From: VFMC01 sp963791635
GTDB lineage: Bacteria > Actinomycetota > Acidimicrobiia > Acidimicrobiales > Ilumatobacteraceae
DNA length: 64,000 nucleotides
NCBI GenBank assembly: GCA_963791635.1
Contig: CAWBTC010000005.1
Span: 1,302,001 to 1,366,000, forward strand
Direction: 5' to 3'
Below are positions 55,709 through 64,000 of the stretch, one piece after another. The notes beneath the pieces are model-generated. The model saw only the letters and a list, made by a program, of their open reading frames with translations. It was not told the origin of the DNA and searched no databases. Made by a program: the position numbers and the translations under genes. Every line of letters begins with the position of its first letter. Position 1 is the stretch's first letter.

Positions 55709-57632
55709 CGGCGATGTCGCATCTCCGCGCACCCGCACCGGTGTGCCGGACTCGTCGGTGTGGGCCGTGGAGTGGAACTTGGAGTGGATCGCCTCGGCCA
55801 CCGCATCAGGCAGGAACGACAGCGCCTTCAGGTCGTCGAGTGACGCCTGCTTCACCGGCGTCACGCCACCCATCGCCTGCACGAGCTTCTTCTTGCGTGC
55901 GTCTCCGAGGCCGGGGATGCCGTCGAGCGAACTGGTCGTCATCCGCTTGCCACGGAGCTCGCGATGGAAGCCGTTGGCAAAGCGGTGGGCTTCGTCGCGG
56001 ATGCGCTGCAGCATGAACAGCGCCTCGCTGCCACGTGGCACCTCCACCGGCTCGCTGCGACCGGGCAGGTACACCTCCTCGAACCGTTTCGCGAGGGAGG
56101 CGATCGGGATCTCGTCGGTGAGCCCGAGCGATGCGACGACACGCTCGGCCACGCCGAGCTGGCCCTTGCCACCGTCCACCAACAACAGCTGCGGCGGGTA
56201 GGCGAACTTGCCCGGCTTCGCGCCAGCGCTCGCCGATCGGCAGGTCGCGCTCGTCGAGGTACGCCTTGAGCCGCCGCGTCAGCACCTCCTCCATTGCCGC
56301 GTAGTCGTCGTTGCCCGGTACGTCCTTCACCTTGAAGCGCCGGTACTCACGCTTGTTCGGCAGGCCGTCCTCGAGCACCACCATCGACCCGACGTAGTCG
56401 GTGCCCTGGAGATGCGCCATGTCGTAGCACTCGATGCGCAGCGGGGCCTCGGGCAGCGACAGCATGTCCTGCAGCTCGGTGAGCGCGCGACTGCGGGCGT
56501 TGTGGTCGCCCGCACGTCGCAGGCGGTGTCGGACGAACTCCTCCCGTGCATTTCGGGTGACGGTCTCGTGCAGGTCGCGCTTGTCGCCGCGCTGAGGGAC
56601 GCGGATCTGCACCTTCGAACCACGCAAGTGGGTCAGCCACTCCTCGTAGGTGGCGAGGTCCTCACTGTCGACTGGCACGAGCACCTGCTTGGGCACGCCG
56701 GCAGGAGCATCGTCGCCGTACATCTCCTCCATGATCCGGTCGATCAGGCCCCCTGCCGAGAGGTCCTCCACCTTGTCGAGGATGAATCCCTTGCGCCCGA
56801 CCACGCGACCCTTGCGCACGAAGAACACCTGAACTGCCGCTTCGAGCTCGTCATCGGCCAGCCCGATCACGTCGATGTCCTCGTTGCGGTCGGCCACCAT
56901 CTGCTGCTTCTCGACCGCACGCTGCACCGACACGAGCCGGTCGCGCAGGCGGGCAGCCCGCTCGTACTCCAGCTCGGACGCAGCTTGCTTCATCTCCGCT
57001 TCGAGCCGCCGCAAGATGTCGTCGGTATCGCCGTCGAGGAACTCGCACAGCTCGGTGACGAGCTGGCGGTACGGCATCTCGTCGATCTCGCCGACACACG
57101 GCCCGCTGCACTTCTCGATGTGGAACAACAGGCACGGGCGACCGAGCCGCTGGTGCTCGTTGAACTTGCCCGGGCTGCAGGTGCGGATCGGGAAGCTGCG
57201 CAGCAGCAGGTCGAGCGTGTCGCGGATCGCATAGGCGTGCGCGTACGGGCCGAAGTAGCGCGTGCCCTTGCGCTTGCGACCTCGCATCACCAGCGCCCGC
57301 GGGTACTGCTCGTCGAGGGTGACCGCGAGGAACGGATAGCTCTTGTCGTCGCGCAACCGGATGTTGAACCGCGGCCGGTGCAGCTTGATGAGGCTGTACT
57401 CGAGCATGAGCGCCTCGACCTCGTTGCGCACCTCGATCCACTCGACCGTCGCTGCGGTGGCCACCATCTGCGCCGTGCGCGGATGGAGGTTGCGCGGGTC
57501 CTGGAAGTAGTTCGAGAGGCGCTGTCGAAGGCTCGACGCCTTGCCCACGTAGATCACACGGCCGTGCGCGTCCTTGAACTGGTACGAGCCAGGAGTCTCG
57601 GGGATGGTGCCGGCGGGGGGACGAGTGACCAT
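55544..57632 (-). CDS. uvrC: Excinuclease ABC subunit C, frameshifted
   Basis: Starts at ATG 57632. The GIY-YIG nuclease domain begins GTIPETPGSYQFKDAHGRVIYVGKASSLRQRLSNYF, then the cysteine-bearing FNEHQRLGRPCLLFHIEKCSGPCVG, the UVR motif (DILRRLEAEMKQAASELEYERAARLRDRL), and the UvrC RNase-H half with IECYDMAHLQGTDYVGSMVV. The frame breaks after GERW; the +1 frame resumes KPGKFAYPPQLLLVDGGKGQL and ends with the HhH domain (GIPGLGDARKKKLVQAMGG). Removing one base near 56225 joins them. The frame then runs 165 bases into the opposite LLM gene to a stop at 55544, giving 695 aa, longer than usual. Confidence 0.93.
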
Positions 57633-57665
57633 CGAGGCCCAGGCTAGGCCGGTAGGGTTCGAGGC

Positions 57666-58535
57666 GTGACCGGTCGTTTTCAGCTGAACTTCCCCGAGCC
57701 GCGCCCACGTGACGGGTGGTTCAAACTCGGCGGCTTCGACGTCACGACGACAGCGCTGCTCGTGGGGCTCGGAGTGCTCTCGATGTTCGCCTACGCGATC
57801 AGCCCCAGCGCCCTCAGCAACCTGGGGTTCGTCCCCGAACTGGTGCGGGACGGCGAGCTCTGGCGTCTGATCACGTGGCCGATCGCCACCGACCCGTCGA
57901 TCTGGGCGGTGATCTCGCTCGCGTTCTTCTGGATCTTCGGGCATCGCATCGAGGAGATGATCGGGCGCGTGCGCTTCACCCGACTCATCGCGATCCTGGT
58001 CGTGTTCCCTGCGGTCGTGGTGACGGTGCTCGGGATCAGTCGCGGCGGCGCCGTCGGCATCGGCCTGCTCGGCACAGCGATGCTCGTGATCTTCGCTGCC
58101 GACCAGCCGAACGCGCAGTTCTTCTTCGGCATCCCGGCCTGGGTGATCGCGGTCATCTTCGTCGCGCTCGACGTGCTCCAATACGTCGGCAACCGGTGGT
58201 GGGGCGTGCTCGTTCAACTGCTGCTCACCTGTGCCCTGGCGCTGATCGTGATGCGCCAGTTCGGTCAGCTGCGCGAGACGATGGGCTTCATCCCTCAGTT
58301 CATGGGCGGCGGCAACAACCCGAAGGCCGGGGCCCGCGCCGGAGCCAAGCCCGCAAAGCGCAAGAAGCAGACCCGCGACTTCGACCGGGTGGTCACCCAG
58401 GGACCGTGGAGCGGTCCCACACCTGGCGATCAGGCCGAGATGGACCGCCTGCTCGACAAGATGAACTCGGTGGGCCTGAGCGAGGCGGAGCGCAAACGGC
58501 TCAGCGAGCTCGGCAAACGCCTCCGCGGCAGCTGA
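57666..58535 (+). CDS. Rhomboid-family membrane protein lacking the catalytic Ser
   Basis: Encodes 289 aa from GTG 57666. Six hydrophobic segments carry the rhomboid layout: ALLVGLGVLSMFAYAISP, then GELWRLITWPIATDPSIWAVISLAFFWIFGHRIEEMIGRVRFTRL (the G-x-x-x-E-x-x-x-G region after helix 2), VVVTVLGISRGGAVGIGLLGTAMLVIF, and VIAVIFVALDVLQYVG. The catalytic GASG position reads GGAVGIGLLG, so no nucleophile is present and it is probably a pseudoprotease. The soluble C-terminus ends with DRLLDKMNSVGLSEAERKRLSELGKRL, a motif found at the end of many bacterial rhomboids. Divergent from uvrC. Confidence 0.75.
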   Translation: MTGRFQLNFPEPRPRDGWFKLGGFDVTTTALLVGLGVLSMFAYAISPSALSNLGFVPELVRDGELWRLITWPIATDPSIWAVISLAFFWIFGHRIEEMIGRVRFTRLIAILVVFPAVVVTVLGISRGGAVGIGLLGTAMLVIFAADQPNAQFFFGIPAWVIAVIFVALDVLQYVGNRWWGVLVQLLLTCALALIVMRQFGQLRETMGFIPQFMGGGNNPKAGARAGAKPAKRKKQTRDFDRVVTQGPWSGPTPGDQAEMDRLLDKMNSVGLSEAERKRLSELGKRLRGS

Positions 58536-58569
58536 TCCGCAGGCTGATCCCAGGCTCATCCGTCGCTGA

Positions 58570-59835
58570 TCACACGGGTTGCGTCAACGCCGAACGGCGA
58601 CTGGCCAGTGTGTACACGAGCAACACACCCGCGAGCACGGTGCCGGCGTAGGCGAGCGTGGAATAGCCGAACGATGCCTTCACGAAGCCGGAGGCGAAGG
58701 CCGCGCTGCCGCCGAACAGGCTCATCACCAGGTCGCCGGCACCCTGCACCTCCACCCTGGTGTCCACCGGCACCGATTCGGTGAGCAGCGTGCTGCCGGC
58801 CACGAGGCCGAAGCTCCAGCCGACACCCACCAGGAACAGCCCGACGAACACCGCAGGTGCCGAGTAGCCGAGCATCACCGTGATCGTGGTCCCCGCTCCG
58901 AGCACCACCGAGCCGAGCATGATCGACGCAGGCCGGCCGAAGCGCTCGATCAGACGTCCGACGAACGGCGAGAACCCGTACATGCCCACGATGTGCAGCG
59001 CGATCACGTACGCGCTGAGATCCGAGTGGTCGTGGTCCTTCATGTACGGCGGCGTCATCGTCATCACGGCCACCATCGCCGTCTGGCTGACCACCATCGA
59101 CGCGAGACCGAGTTGAGCGAGCGGCCGCGAGGCCACCACGCCAGCTGCGTTGCGCACCTGGCGCAACGGACGCACCCGGGCGGCATCAGGGTTCGTCAGA
59201 CCCGCCGCGACGAGAGGGTCGGGACGCAATCGTGTGGCCACCACCGCACCGGAGATCGCGAAGAACACCGACGCGAACAAGAACGGGCCCACCAATGGTT
59301 CGAGACCGGCGGCGTCGGCGAGGCGGCGCTCCCACGGTGTGAGCAGCGGGCCGAACGCGGCGCCGAGCGTGCCCACCCACACCACCGACCCGATCGCCTG
59401 TGAGCGAGTGGCGGGCGTGGCGAGATCGGCTGCGACGAAGCGACCTTGCAGCGCTGCGGCCTGGCCCGAGCCGAACGCGAGCATCCCGACCACGAACAGC
59501 GGGAACGACCCGACCTGACCAGCGATCGCGGCCACGAGCGCGCCGGCGGAGGCTGCACCCCACGCACGAACGAGACCCGGCCGGCGACCGTTCCTGCGCA
59601 TGTACGCCGACAGTGGCACCGCCACCAGGGCAGAGCCGAGGGTGAACATCGCGCTGCCGGTTCCGGCGAGACGATCGCTGTCGACCAGCTCTCCCATGAG
59701 GAGCGCCACGACCGCCACCATGCCAGCAACGGCTGCCTGTGACGGCACTTGCGCGATGCGCAACGTGAACAGGGTGCGGCGCTGCAACACCGCCCGGTCG
59801 GCATCGTTCAGTTCGGCCGAGGCTGCACCGATCAT
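58570..59835 (-). CDS. MFS transporter
   Basis: Encodes 421 aa from ATG 59835 (GTG 59847 also possible). Twelve hydrophobic segments are visible, with GTGSAMFTLGSALVAVPLSAYMRRNGRRPGLVRAW giving motif A (here Y-M-R-R-N-G-R-R) and the repeated motif between helices 8 and 9 (GRLIERFGRPASIML). Helix 4-5 has AFGSGQAAALQGRFVAADLATPATRSQAIGSVVWVG. Relatives are drug or metabolite exporters; the substrate is unknown. It lies between uvrA (same strand, 82 bp upstream) and the rhomboid gene (convergent). Confidence 0.88.
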   Translation of the reverse strand: MIGAASAELNDADRAVLQRRTLFTLRIAQVPSQAAVAGMVAVVALLMGELVDSDRLAGTGSAMFTLGSALVAVPLSAYMRRNGRRPGLVRAWGAASAGALVAAIAGQVGSFPLFVVGMLAFGSGQAAALQGRFVAADLATPATRSQAIGSVVWVGTLGAAFGPLLTPWERRLADAAGLEPLVGPFLFASVFFAISGAVVATRLRPDPLVAAGLTNPDAARVRPLRQVRNAAGVVASRPLAQLGLASMVVSQTAMVAVMTMTPPYMKDHDHSDLSAYVIALHIVGMYGFSPFVGRLIERFGRPASIMLGSVVLGAGTTITVMLGYSAPAVFVGLFLVGVGWSFGLVAGSTLLTESVPVDTRVEVQGAGDLVMSLFGGSAAFASGFVKASFGYSTLAYAGTVLAGVLLVYTLASRRSALTQPV

Positions 59836-59917
59836 GGGAGCGGTCACGTCGGACGTGTCACAGACCGCCAGAGGCGCGCTGCAACCGTTGGAGGCGGCCG
59901 GACGGCTTGGGCGTCGC

Positions 59918-62900
59918 TCACAAGCCGAGCATCGGACGAAGGTACCGACCGGTGTGACTGGCAGCCACACCAGCGACCTGCTCGGGCGACCCTTCGGCCA
60001 CCACCATGCCACCACCGCTGCCGCCTTCGGGGCCGAGGTCGATCAGCCAATCGGCGGTCTTGATCACGTCGAGGCTGTGCTCGATGACGAGCACGGTGTT
60101 GCCTTGGTCCACGAGACGCGAGAGCACGGTCAGCAGACGACGCACGTCCTCGAAGTGGAGACCCGTGGTCGGCTCGTCGAGGAGGTAGATGGTGTGGCCC
60201 GTGCTGCGCTTGGCCAGCTCGCTGGCGAGCTTCACGCGCTGCGCCTCTCCACCCGACAGGGTGGGGGCGCTCTGTCCGAGCCGCACGTAGCCGAGGCCCA
60301 CGTCGAGGAGGGTCTTCATGTGACGAGCGATCACCGGCTGGTTCGCGAAGAAGTCGACCGCCTCCGAGACCGGCATGTCGAGCACCTCGGCGATGTTGCG
60401 ACCCTTGAACGTGATGTCGAGGGTGTCGCGGTTGTAGCGATCGCCCTTGCACACCTCGCACGGCACGTACACGTCGGGAAGGAAGTGCATCTCGATCTTG
60501 ATCGTGCCATCGCCCGCGCATGCCTCGCAGCGACCTCCGGCGACGTTGAAGCTGAACCGGCCAGGCAGGTAACCACGAACCTTCGCCTCGGCGGTGGTGG
60601 CGAACAGCTTGCGAATGTTGTCGAACACGCCGGTGTAGGTGGCAGGGTTGGACCGAGGCGTGCGCCCGATGGGCGATTGGTCCATGTCGATCACCTTGTC
60701 GAGCAGCTCGATGCCGTCGATCTTCTTGTGCTTGCCGGCGGCGTCCTTGCTCTTGTAGATCCGCTGCATCAGCACCGGCAGGAGGATGTCGCGCACCAGC
60801 GTGCTCTTGCCACTTCCCGACACACCGGTGACGGCCACGAGGCAGCCGAGCGGGATGTCGACGTCGATGTTGCAGAGATTGTGTTCGCGGGCGCCCTTCA
60901 CCCTGAGCCATTGCTCGCCGGGCGAGCGGCGTTGCTGGGGCACCGGGATCGAGCGCCTGCCCGACAGGTACTGACCGGTGATCGACTCCTTCGACTTCAA
61001 GATGCCGGGCACCGGCCCGCTGTAGACGACCTCTCCCCCGTGCTCGCCCGCCCCGGGGCCGATGTCGACGATCCAGTCGCTCTCGAGGATGGTGTCCTCG
61101 TCGTGTTCCACCACGAGCACGGTGTTGCCGAGGTCGCGGAGCCGGATCAGGGTGTCGATGAGCCGGCGGTTGTCGCGCTGGTGCAGACCGATCGACGGTT
61201 CATCGAGCACGTAGAGCGTGCCGACGAGACCCGAGCCGATCTGGCTCGCAAGACGGATGCGCTGCGCCTCGCCACCGGCGAGCGTGCCAGCAGAACGCGA
61301 CAGCGTGAGGTAGTCGAGGCCGACATCGAGCAGGAAGCCGAGACGAGCGTTGATCTCCTTGGTCACCCGCTCGGCGATCATCCGGTCACGCTCGCTCAAC
61401 TCGAGCCCGGCGAGGAACTTCGACGACTCGCCGATGCTCATGTCGCACACCTCGGAGATGTGCTTGTCGTTCACCCGCACCGCGAGCGACGCCGGCTTCA
61501 GGCGGGCTCCGTTGCATGCGGGGCACGGGACGAGCCGCATGTACCCCTCGTACTGTTCGCGGCTCCAGTCGCTCTCGGCACCCTCATGACGGCGCTTGAT
61601 CCACGGGATCACGCCCTCGTACGCGGTGTTGTACTGGCGCGTCCGCCCGTAGCGGTTCTTGTACTTCACCTGCAGATTGCCGGTGACGCCGTAGAGCACG
61701 ATCTTCTGCTGCTTCGCGTTGAGGGTGCGGTAGGGCGCGCCGAGATCGATCTCGTATGTGTCGGCGACCGCATCGAGCATGCGGGTGAAGTACTGGGTGT
61801 GCGAGCTGCGCCAAGGTGCGATCGCGCCCTCGTTGATGCTCATGTCGGGGTCGGGGATCACCAGCTCGGGGTCGACCTCGAAGGTCGTGCCGAGCCCGTC
61901 GCAAGAAGCACACGCCCCATACGGCGTGTTGAACGAGAAGTTTCGCGGGGCAAGCTCCTCATAGCTCGTGCCGCACGACGGGCACACGAGGTGCTGGCTG
62001 AAGGTGAGCGTCTCGTCATCGGCACCCTCACGGTTGACGAGCTCCACCTGGGCGACGCCCTCGGTGAGCCGCAGCGCAGTTTCGAGCGAGTCGGTGAGGC
62101 GCCGCTCCAGGCCATCGCGGCGCACCAGGCGGTCGACCACGATCTCGATGTGGTGGTTCTCGTAGCGGGCGAGCTTCTCGTCGCGCTTCAGGAACTCGTT
62201 GATGTCGACCGTCTCACCGTCCACCTTGGCGCGCACGAAGCCCTGACCGGCGAGGTCCTGCAGCATCGTGTCGTACTCGCCCTTGCGGCCCCGAACCACC
62301 GGTGCGAGCACCTGGAAGCGCGTCCCCTCGGGCAGTTCGAGGATGCGGTCGACGATCTGCTGCGGGGTCTGGCGCTCCAGCCGCGTGTCATCGTTCGGGC
62401 AGTGCTGCACCCCGATGCGCGCCCAGAGCAGCCGGAGGTAGTCGTACACCTCGGTGATGGTGCCCACGGTGGAGCGCGGGTTGCGGCCGGCCGACTTCTG
62501 ATCGATGGAGATCGCTGGGGACAGACCCTCGATCGCATCGACGTCGGGTTTGTCCATCTGACCGAGGAACTGCCGGGCGTATGCGCTCAAGCTCTCGACG
62601 TAGCGGCGCTGACCTTCGGCGTAGATCGTGTCGAACGCCAGGCTGCTCTTGCCCGAGCCGGACAGGCCCGTGAACACGATCAGCCGGTCACGGGGCAGAT
62701 CCACGCTGACGTTCTTGAGGTTGTGCTCGCGGGCGCCGCGCACGGTGATGAGGCCCGCGGACTGCTTTGCGCCCGACCTCGCCGGCTCGGTCCGACGTGC
62801 ACGCGGGGTCGTGATCACCTTCGGTGTCGGGGCGGAACGCGGCGATGTCTCGATCGCACGGTGCTCGATCGCACCGGGCTCGACCGCACGGGGCTCGACC

Positions 62901-63016
62901 GTACGGGACTTCGGAGGGCCCGGGGCCTGGACCGCCGTGCGTGACTTCTGCGATGTTGCTGACTTCGGCGCCTTGGAGACGGGCGACCCGGTGGCGGTGC
63001 GGGGTGCGGGAGGCAT
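59918..63016 (-). CDS. uvrA: Excinuclease ABC subunit A with N-terminal extension
   Basis: Encodes 1032 aa from ATG 63016. Damage-recognition ATPase of nucleotide excision repair. First Walker A FTGLSGSGKSSLAF; first zinc finger CPSCGTSYEELAPRNFSFNTPYGACASCDG; first signature LSRSAGTLAGGEAQRIRLASQIGSGL; second Walker A VTGVSGSGKSTLVRD; second zinc finger CEACAGDGTIKIEMHFLPDVYVPCEVCKG; second signature TLSGGEAQRVKLASEL. The family normally begins at about ITVRGAREHNLKNV. Here some 85 residues precede that, Pro/Ala/Arg-rich and containing four EP/EH pentapeptide repeats; the start could be internal. Confidence 0.97.
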   Translation of the reverse strand: MPPAPRTATGSPVSKAPKSATSQKSRTAVQAPGPPKSRTVEPRAVEPGAIEHRAIETSPRSAPTPKVITTPRARRTEPARSGAKQSAGLITVRGAREHNLKNVSVDLPRDRLIVFTGLSGSGKSSLAFDTIYAEGQRRYVESLSAYARQFLGQMDKPDVDAIEGLSPAISIDQKSAGRNPRSTVGTITEVYDYLRLLWARIGVQHCPNDDTRLERQTPQQIVDRILELPEGTRFQVLAPVVRGRKGEYDTMLQDLAGQGFVRAKVDGETVDINEFLKRDEKLARYENHHIEIVVDRLVRRDGLERRLTDSLETALRLTEGVAQVELVNREGADDETLTFSQHLVCPSCGTSYEELAPRNFSFNTPYGACASCDGLGTTFEVDPELVIPDPDMSINEGAIAPWRSSHTQYFTRMLDAVADTYEIDLGAPYRTLNAKQQKIVLYGVTGNLQVKYKNRYGRTRQYNTAYEGVIPWIKRRHEGAESDWSREQYEGYMRLVPCPACNGARLKPASLAVRVNDKHISEVCDMSIGESSKFLAGLELSERDRMIAERVTKEINARLGFLLDVGLDYLTLSRSAGTLAGGEAQRIRLASQIGSGLVGTLYVLDEPSIGLHQRDNRRLIDTLIRLRDLGNTVLVVEHDEDTILESDWIVDIGPGAGEHGGEVVYSGPVPGILKSKESITGQYLSGRRSIPVPQQRRSPGEQWLRVKGAREHNLCNIDVDIPLGCLVAVTGVSGSGKSTLVRDILLPVLMQRIYKSKDAAGKHKKIDGIELLDKVIDMDQSPIGRTPRSNPATYTGVFDNIRKLFATTAEAKVRGYLPGRFSFNVAGGRCEACAGDGTIKIEMHFLPDVYVPCEVCKGDRYNRDTLDITFKGRNIAEVLDMPVSEAVDFFANQPVIARHMKTLLDVGLGYVRLGQSAPTLSGGEAQRVKLASELAKRSTGHTIYLLDEPTTGLHFEDVRRLLTVLSRLVDQGNTVLVIEHSLDVIKTADWLIDLGPEGGSGGGMVVAEGSPEQVAGVAASHTGRYLRPMLGL
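62851..62910. repeat. 15-bp tandem repeat x4 in the uvrA N-terminal extension
   Basis: Units CGATCGCACGGTGCT, CGATCGCACCGGGCT, CGACCGCACGGGGCT and CGACCGTACGGGACT. On the minus strand they encode repeated Val/Ile-Glu-Pro/His pentapeptides. Confidence 0.9.
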
Positions 63017-63175
63017 CGCGGCGAGGCTACTCGCCGACATCGACGAACACACGTTCTATCGACGAGGGTCTGCCGAGTCGAGCTCACGGTCGTGAACCGA
63101 ACGAAGTCTCGGGGTTCTCGGGATCGACCTGCAGGAATTGTTGAAGGTGTGCACGCTCCGTGCCGATAGTCGGAT

Positions 63176-64000
63176 GTGGTTGGAAGTCCGAGTCTCGACG
63201 CTGCGCTGAGTCGCATCGGTCTGCATCTGTTGCACTACCTGCATCAGGAGACCGAAGCGCACTGGTCCATCAGCGTGTCCCCGACGGGGACAGCCTTCGG
63301 GGTGCCGGACCACGACGGAACGGCGCTCGCATTCCTGTGCCTGGACGACAGCGTCGACTCGAGTCGCTACCAGCGCCTCGGCGAGGCCGTCGCCTCCGCC
63401 CTCGGCTCGATCGCAGAGGCCGAGACCCGCAGCGTCGTGGTGCTGCAGGATCCATCCGACTTGGCCCCCTCCGCGACCGGCGAGGTCGACGGTCGGATGA
63501 TCGCCTACTTCCAGCCGATCGTGGAACTCGCCACCGGCGAAGTCGTCGCGGTCGAGGCGCTCGCCCGATTGCAGACCGCCGACGGCGTGGTCGGCCCAGA
63601 CGCCTTCCTCGACGCGTACTCCTCGGGACCGTCGATGCTGAGCCTGTTCGACAGAATGCTCGACTCGTCGCTGCAGTTCCTCGGCGACTTCCGGCACCGC
63701 ATGCCCGACCTGAGCGCAGCCCTCAACCTCGAGTTCGCCGGCATCCCCGACTTCGGTCTGGCCGAACTCGTGCAGCGCCGCCTCATCGAGACCGGCACCG
63801 ACGCCGACGCGATCACCATCGAGCTCAACGAGCGGATCGCCTACGAGATCACCGACGGCGGTCGCCGCCAGCTGCGCAAGCTCGTCGATCTCGGTGTGAA
63901 GCTGCTCCTCGACGATGTGCCGCACAGCTTCCATGCGCTCGACCAGCTCGGCGACATCCCGATCTCGGGCGCCAAGCTCGATCGGCGCTACGTGCAGCAG
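63176..64000 (+). CDS. EAL-domain protein (partial, 3' end outside window)
   Basis: Open from GTG 63176 to the window edge (275 codons); a TAG at 63167 bounds it. Residues 1-105 are not recognised. From about 108 an EAL phosphodiesterase-like domain follows: IAYFQPIVELATGEVVAVEALARL (EAL at 127-129), NLE at 184-186, ELNE at 216-219, LLLDD at 243-247, KLDRRYV near 267. The usual D-D-F-G-x-G loop 6 reads DDVPHSF, so the c-di-GMP cleaving site may be weakened and the protein might only bind c-di-GMP. Divergent from uvrA. Confidence 0.8.
   Translation, partial: MVGSPSLDAALSRIGLHLLHYLHQETEAHWSISVSPTGTAFGVPDHDGTALAFLCLDDSVDSSRYQRLGEAVASALGSIAEAETRSVVVLQDPSDLAPSATGEVDGRMIAYFQPIVELATGEVVAVEALARLQTADGVVGPDAFLDAYSSGPSMLSLFDRMLDSSLQFLGDFRHRMPDLSAALNLEFAGIPDFGLAELVQRRLIETGTDADAITIELNERIAYEITDGGRRQLRKLVDLGVKLLLDDVPHSFHALDQLGDIPISGAKLDRRYVQQ

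Noticed and set aside
59600..62944. 1114-codon plus-strand frame opposite uvrA
   Set aside because: Complement of uvrA and part of the MFS gene; composition is Arg/His/Leu/Val-rich and no motif is recognisable, whereas uvrA has all its ATPase and zinc motifs.
63056..63934. Minus-strand frame opposite the EAL gene
   Set aside because: Gly/Asp/Glu/His-rich antisense with no motif; the plus strand carries a clear EAL domain over the same bases.

Overview
The window is G+C-rich DNA with a strong actinobacterial character. Evidence includes two LLM-class flavin/F420-type oxidoreductases, a small F420-type PPOX oxidoreductase, an SCO6745-type regulator, frequent GTG starts, a RapZ homologue with GxSGAGRS in its P-loop, and the uvrC - rapZ - gap - pgk - tpiA - secG gene group. 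A marine or freshwater member of the Acidimicrobiia (Ilumatobacter-like) would fit, but that placement is inference. No rRNA, CRISPR array, insertion sequence or phage gene was seen.

Layout. 1-9.3 kb: the end of a GcvT-fold gene, an AAC(3)-I-like acetyltransferase divergent from a DHA2 drug exporter, and a four-gene minus-strand run (beta-CASP metallo-hydrolase, CapA-type lipoprotein with a C-terminal FG-GAP-like region, DUF3160 lipoprotein, PPOX oxidoreductase). 8.5-17.5 kb: lipid and xenobiotic metabolism (MaoC-like hydratase, LLM oxidoreductase, XRE-cupin regulator, long-type KAS III, TauD-type dioxygenase, Rieske oxygenase with a divergent TetR gene) and coaE. 17.5-22.4 kb: a LacI regulator and a MacB/LolD-type exporter.

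22.5-41 kb is an exopolysaccharide locus. It holds a sugar-nucleotide epimerase, three glycan-assembly proteins (Wzx flippase, Wzy-like polymerase/ligase, Wzz-like co-polymerase), a WcaJ/PglC-type initiating phosphotransferase, two GT4 glycosyltransferases, a polysaccharide deacetylase, and a very large secreted propeller/PKD protein. It also holds four P-loop kinase-like proteins, one fused to a nucleotidyltransferase-like domain. Within each block most genes overlap by one or four bases at stop/start, so they are probably translated as operons.

41-64 kb is mostly housekeeping: an SDR, a lipoprotein hydrolase, tRNA-Leu(GAG), secG, a complete oligopeptide ABC transporter placed between secG and tpiA, tpiA-pgk-gap, rapZ, a methyltransferase, a second LLM enzyme, uvrC, a rhomboid-like membrane protein without its serine, an MFS exporter, uvrA, and the start of an EAL-domain protein.

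Two window-wide patterns matter for any reader. First, at least ten frameshifts interrupt otherwise convincing genes, including tpiA and uvrC. Every one is a +1 (one extra base) event, so the sequence probably carries insertion-type errors. Second, short tandem repeats are common: inside genes the periods are 9, 12, 15 or 18 bp, while outside genes they are 10, 11 and 14 bp.
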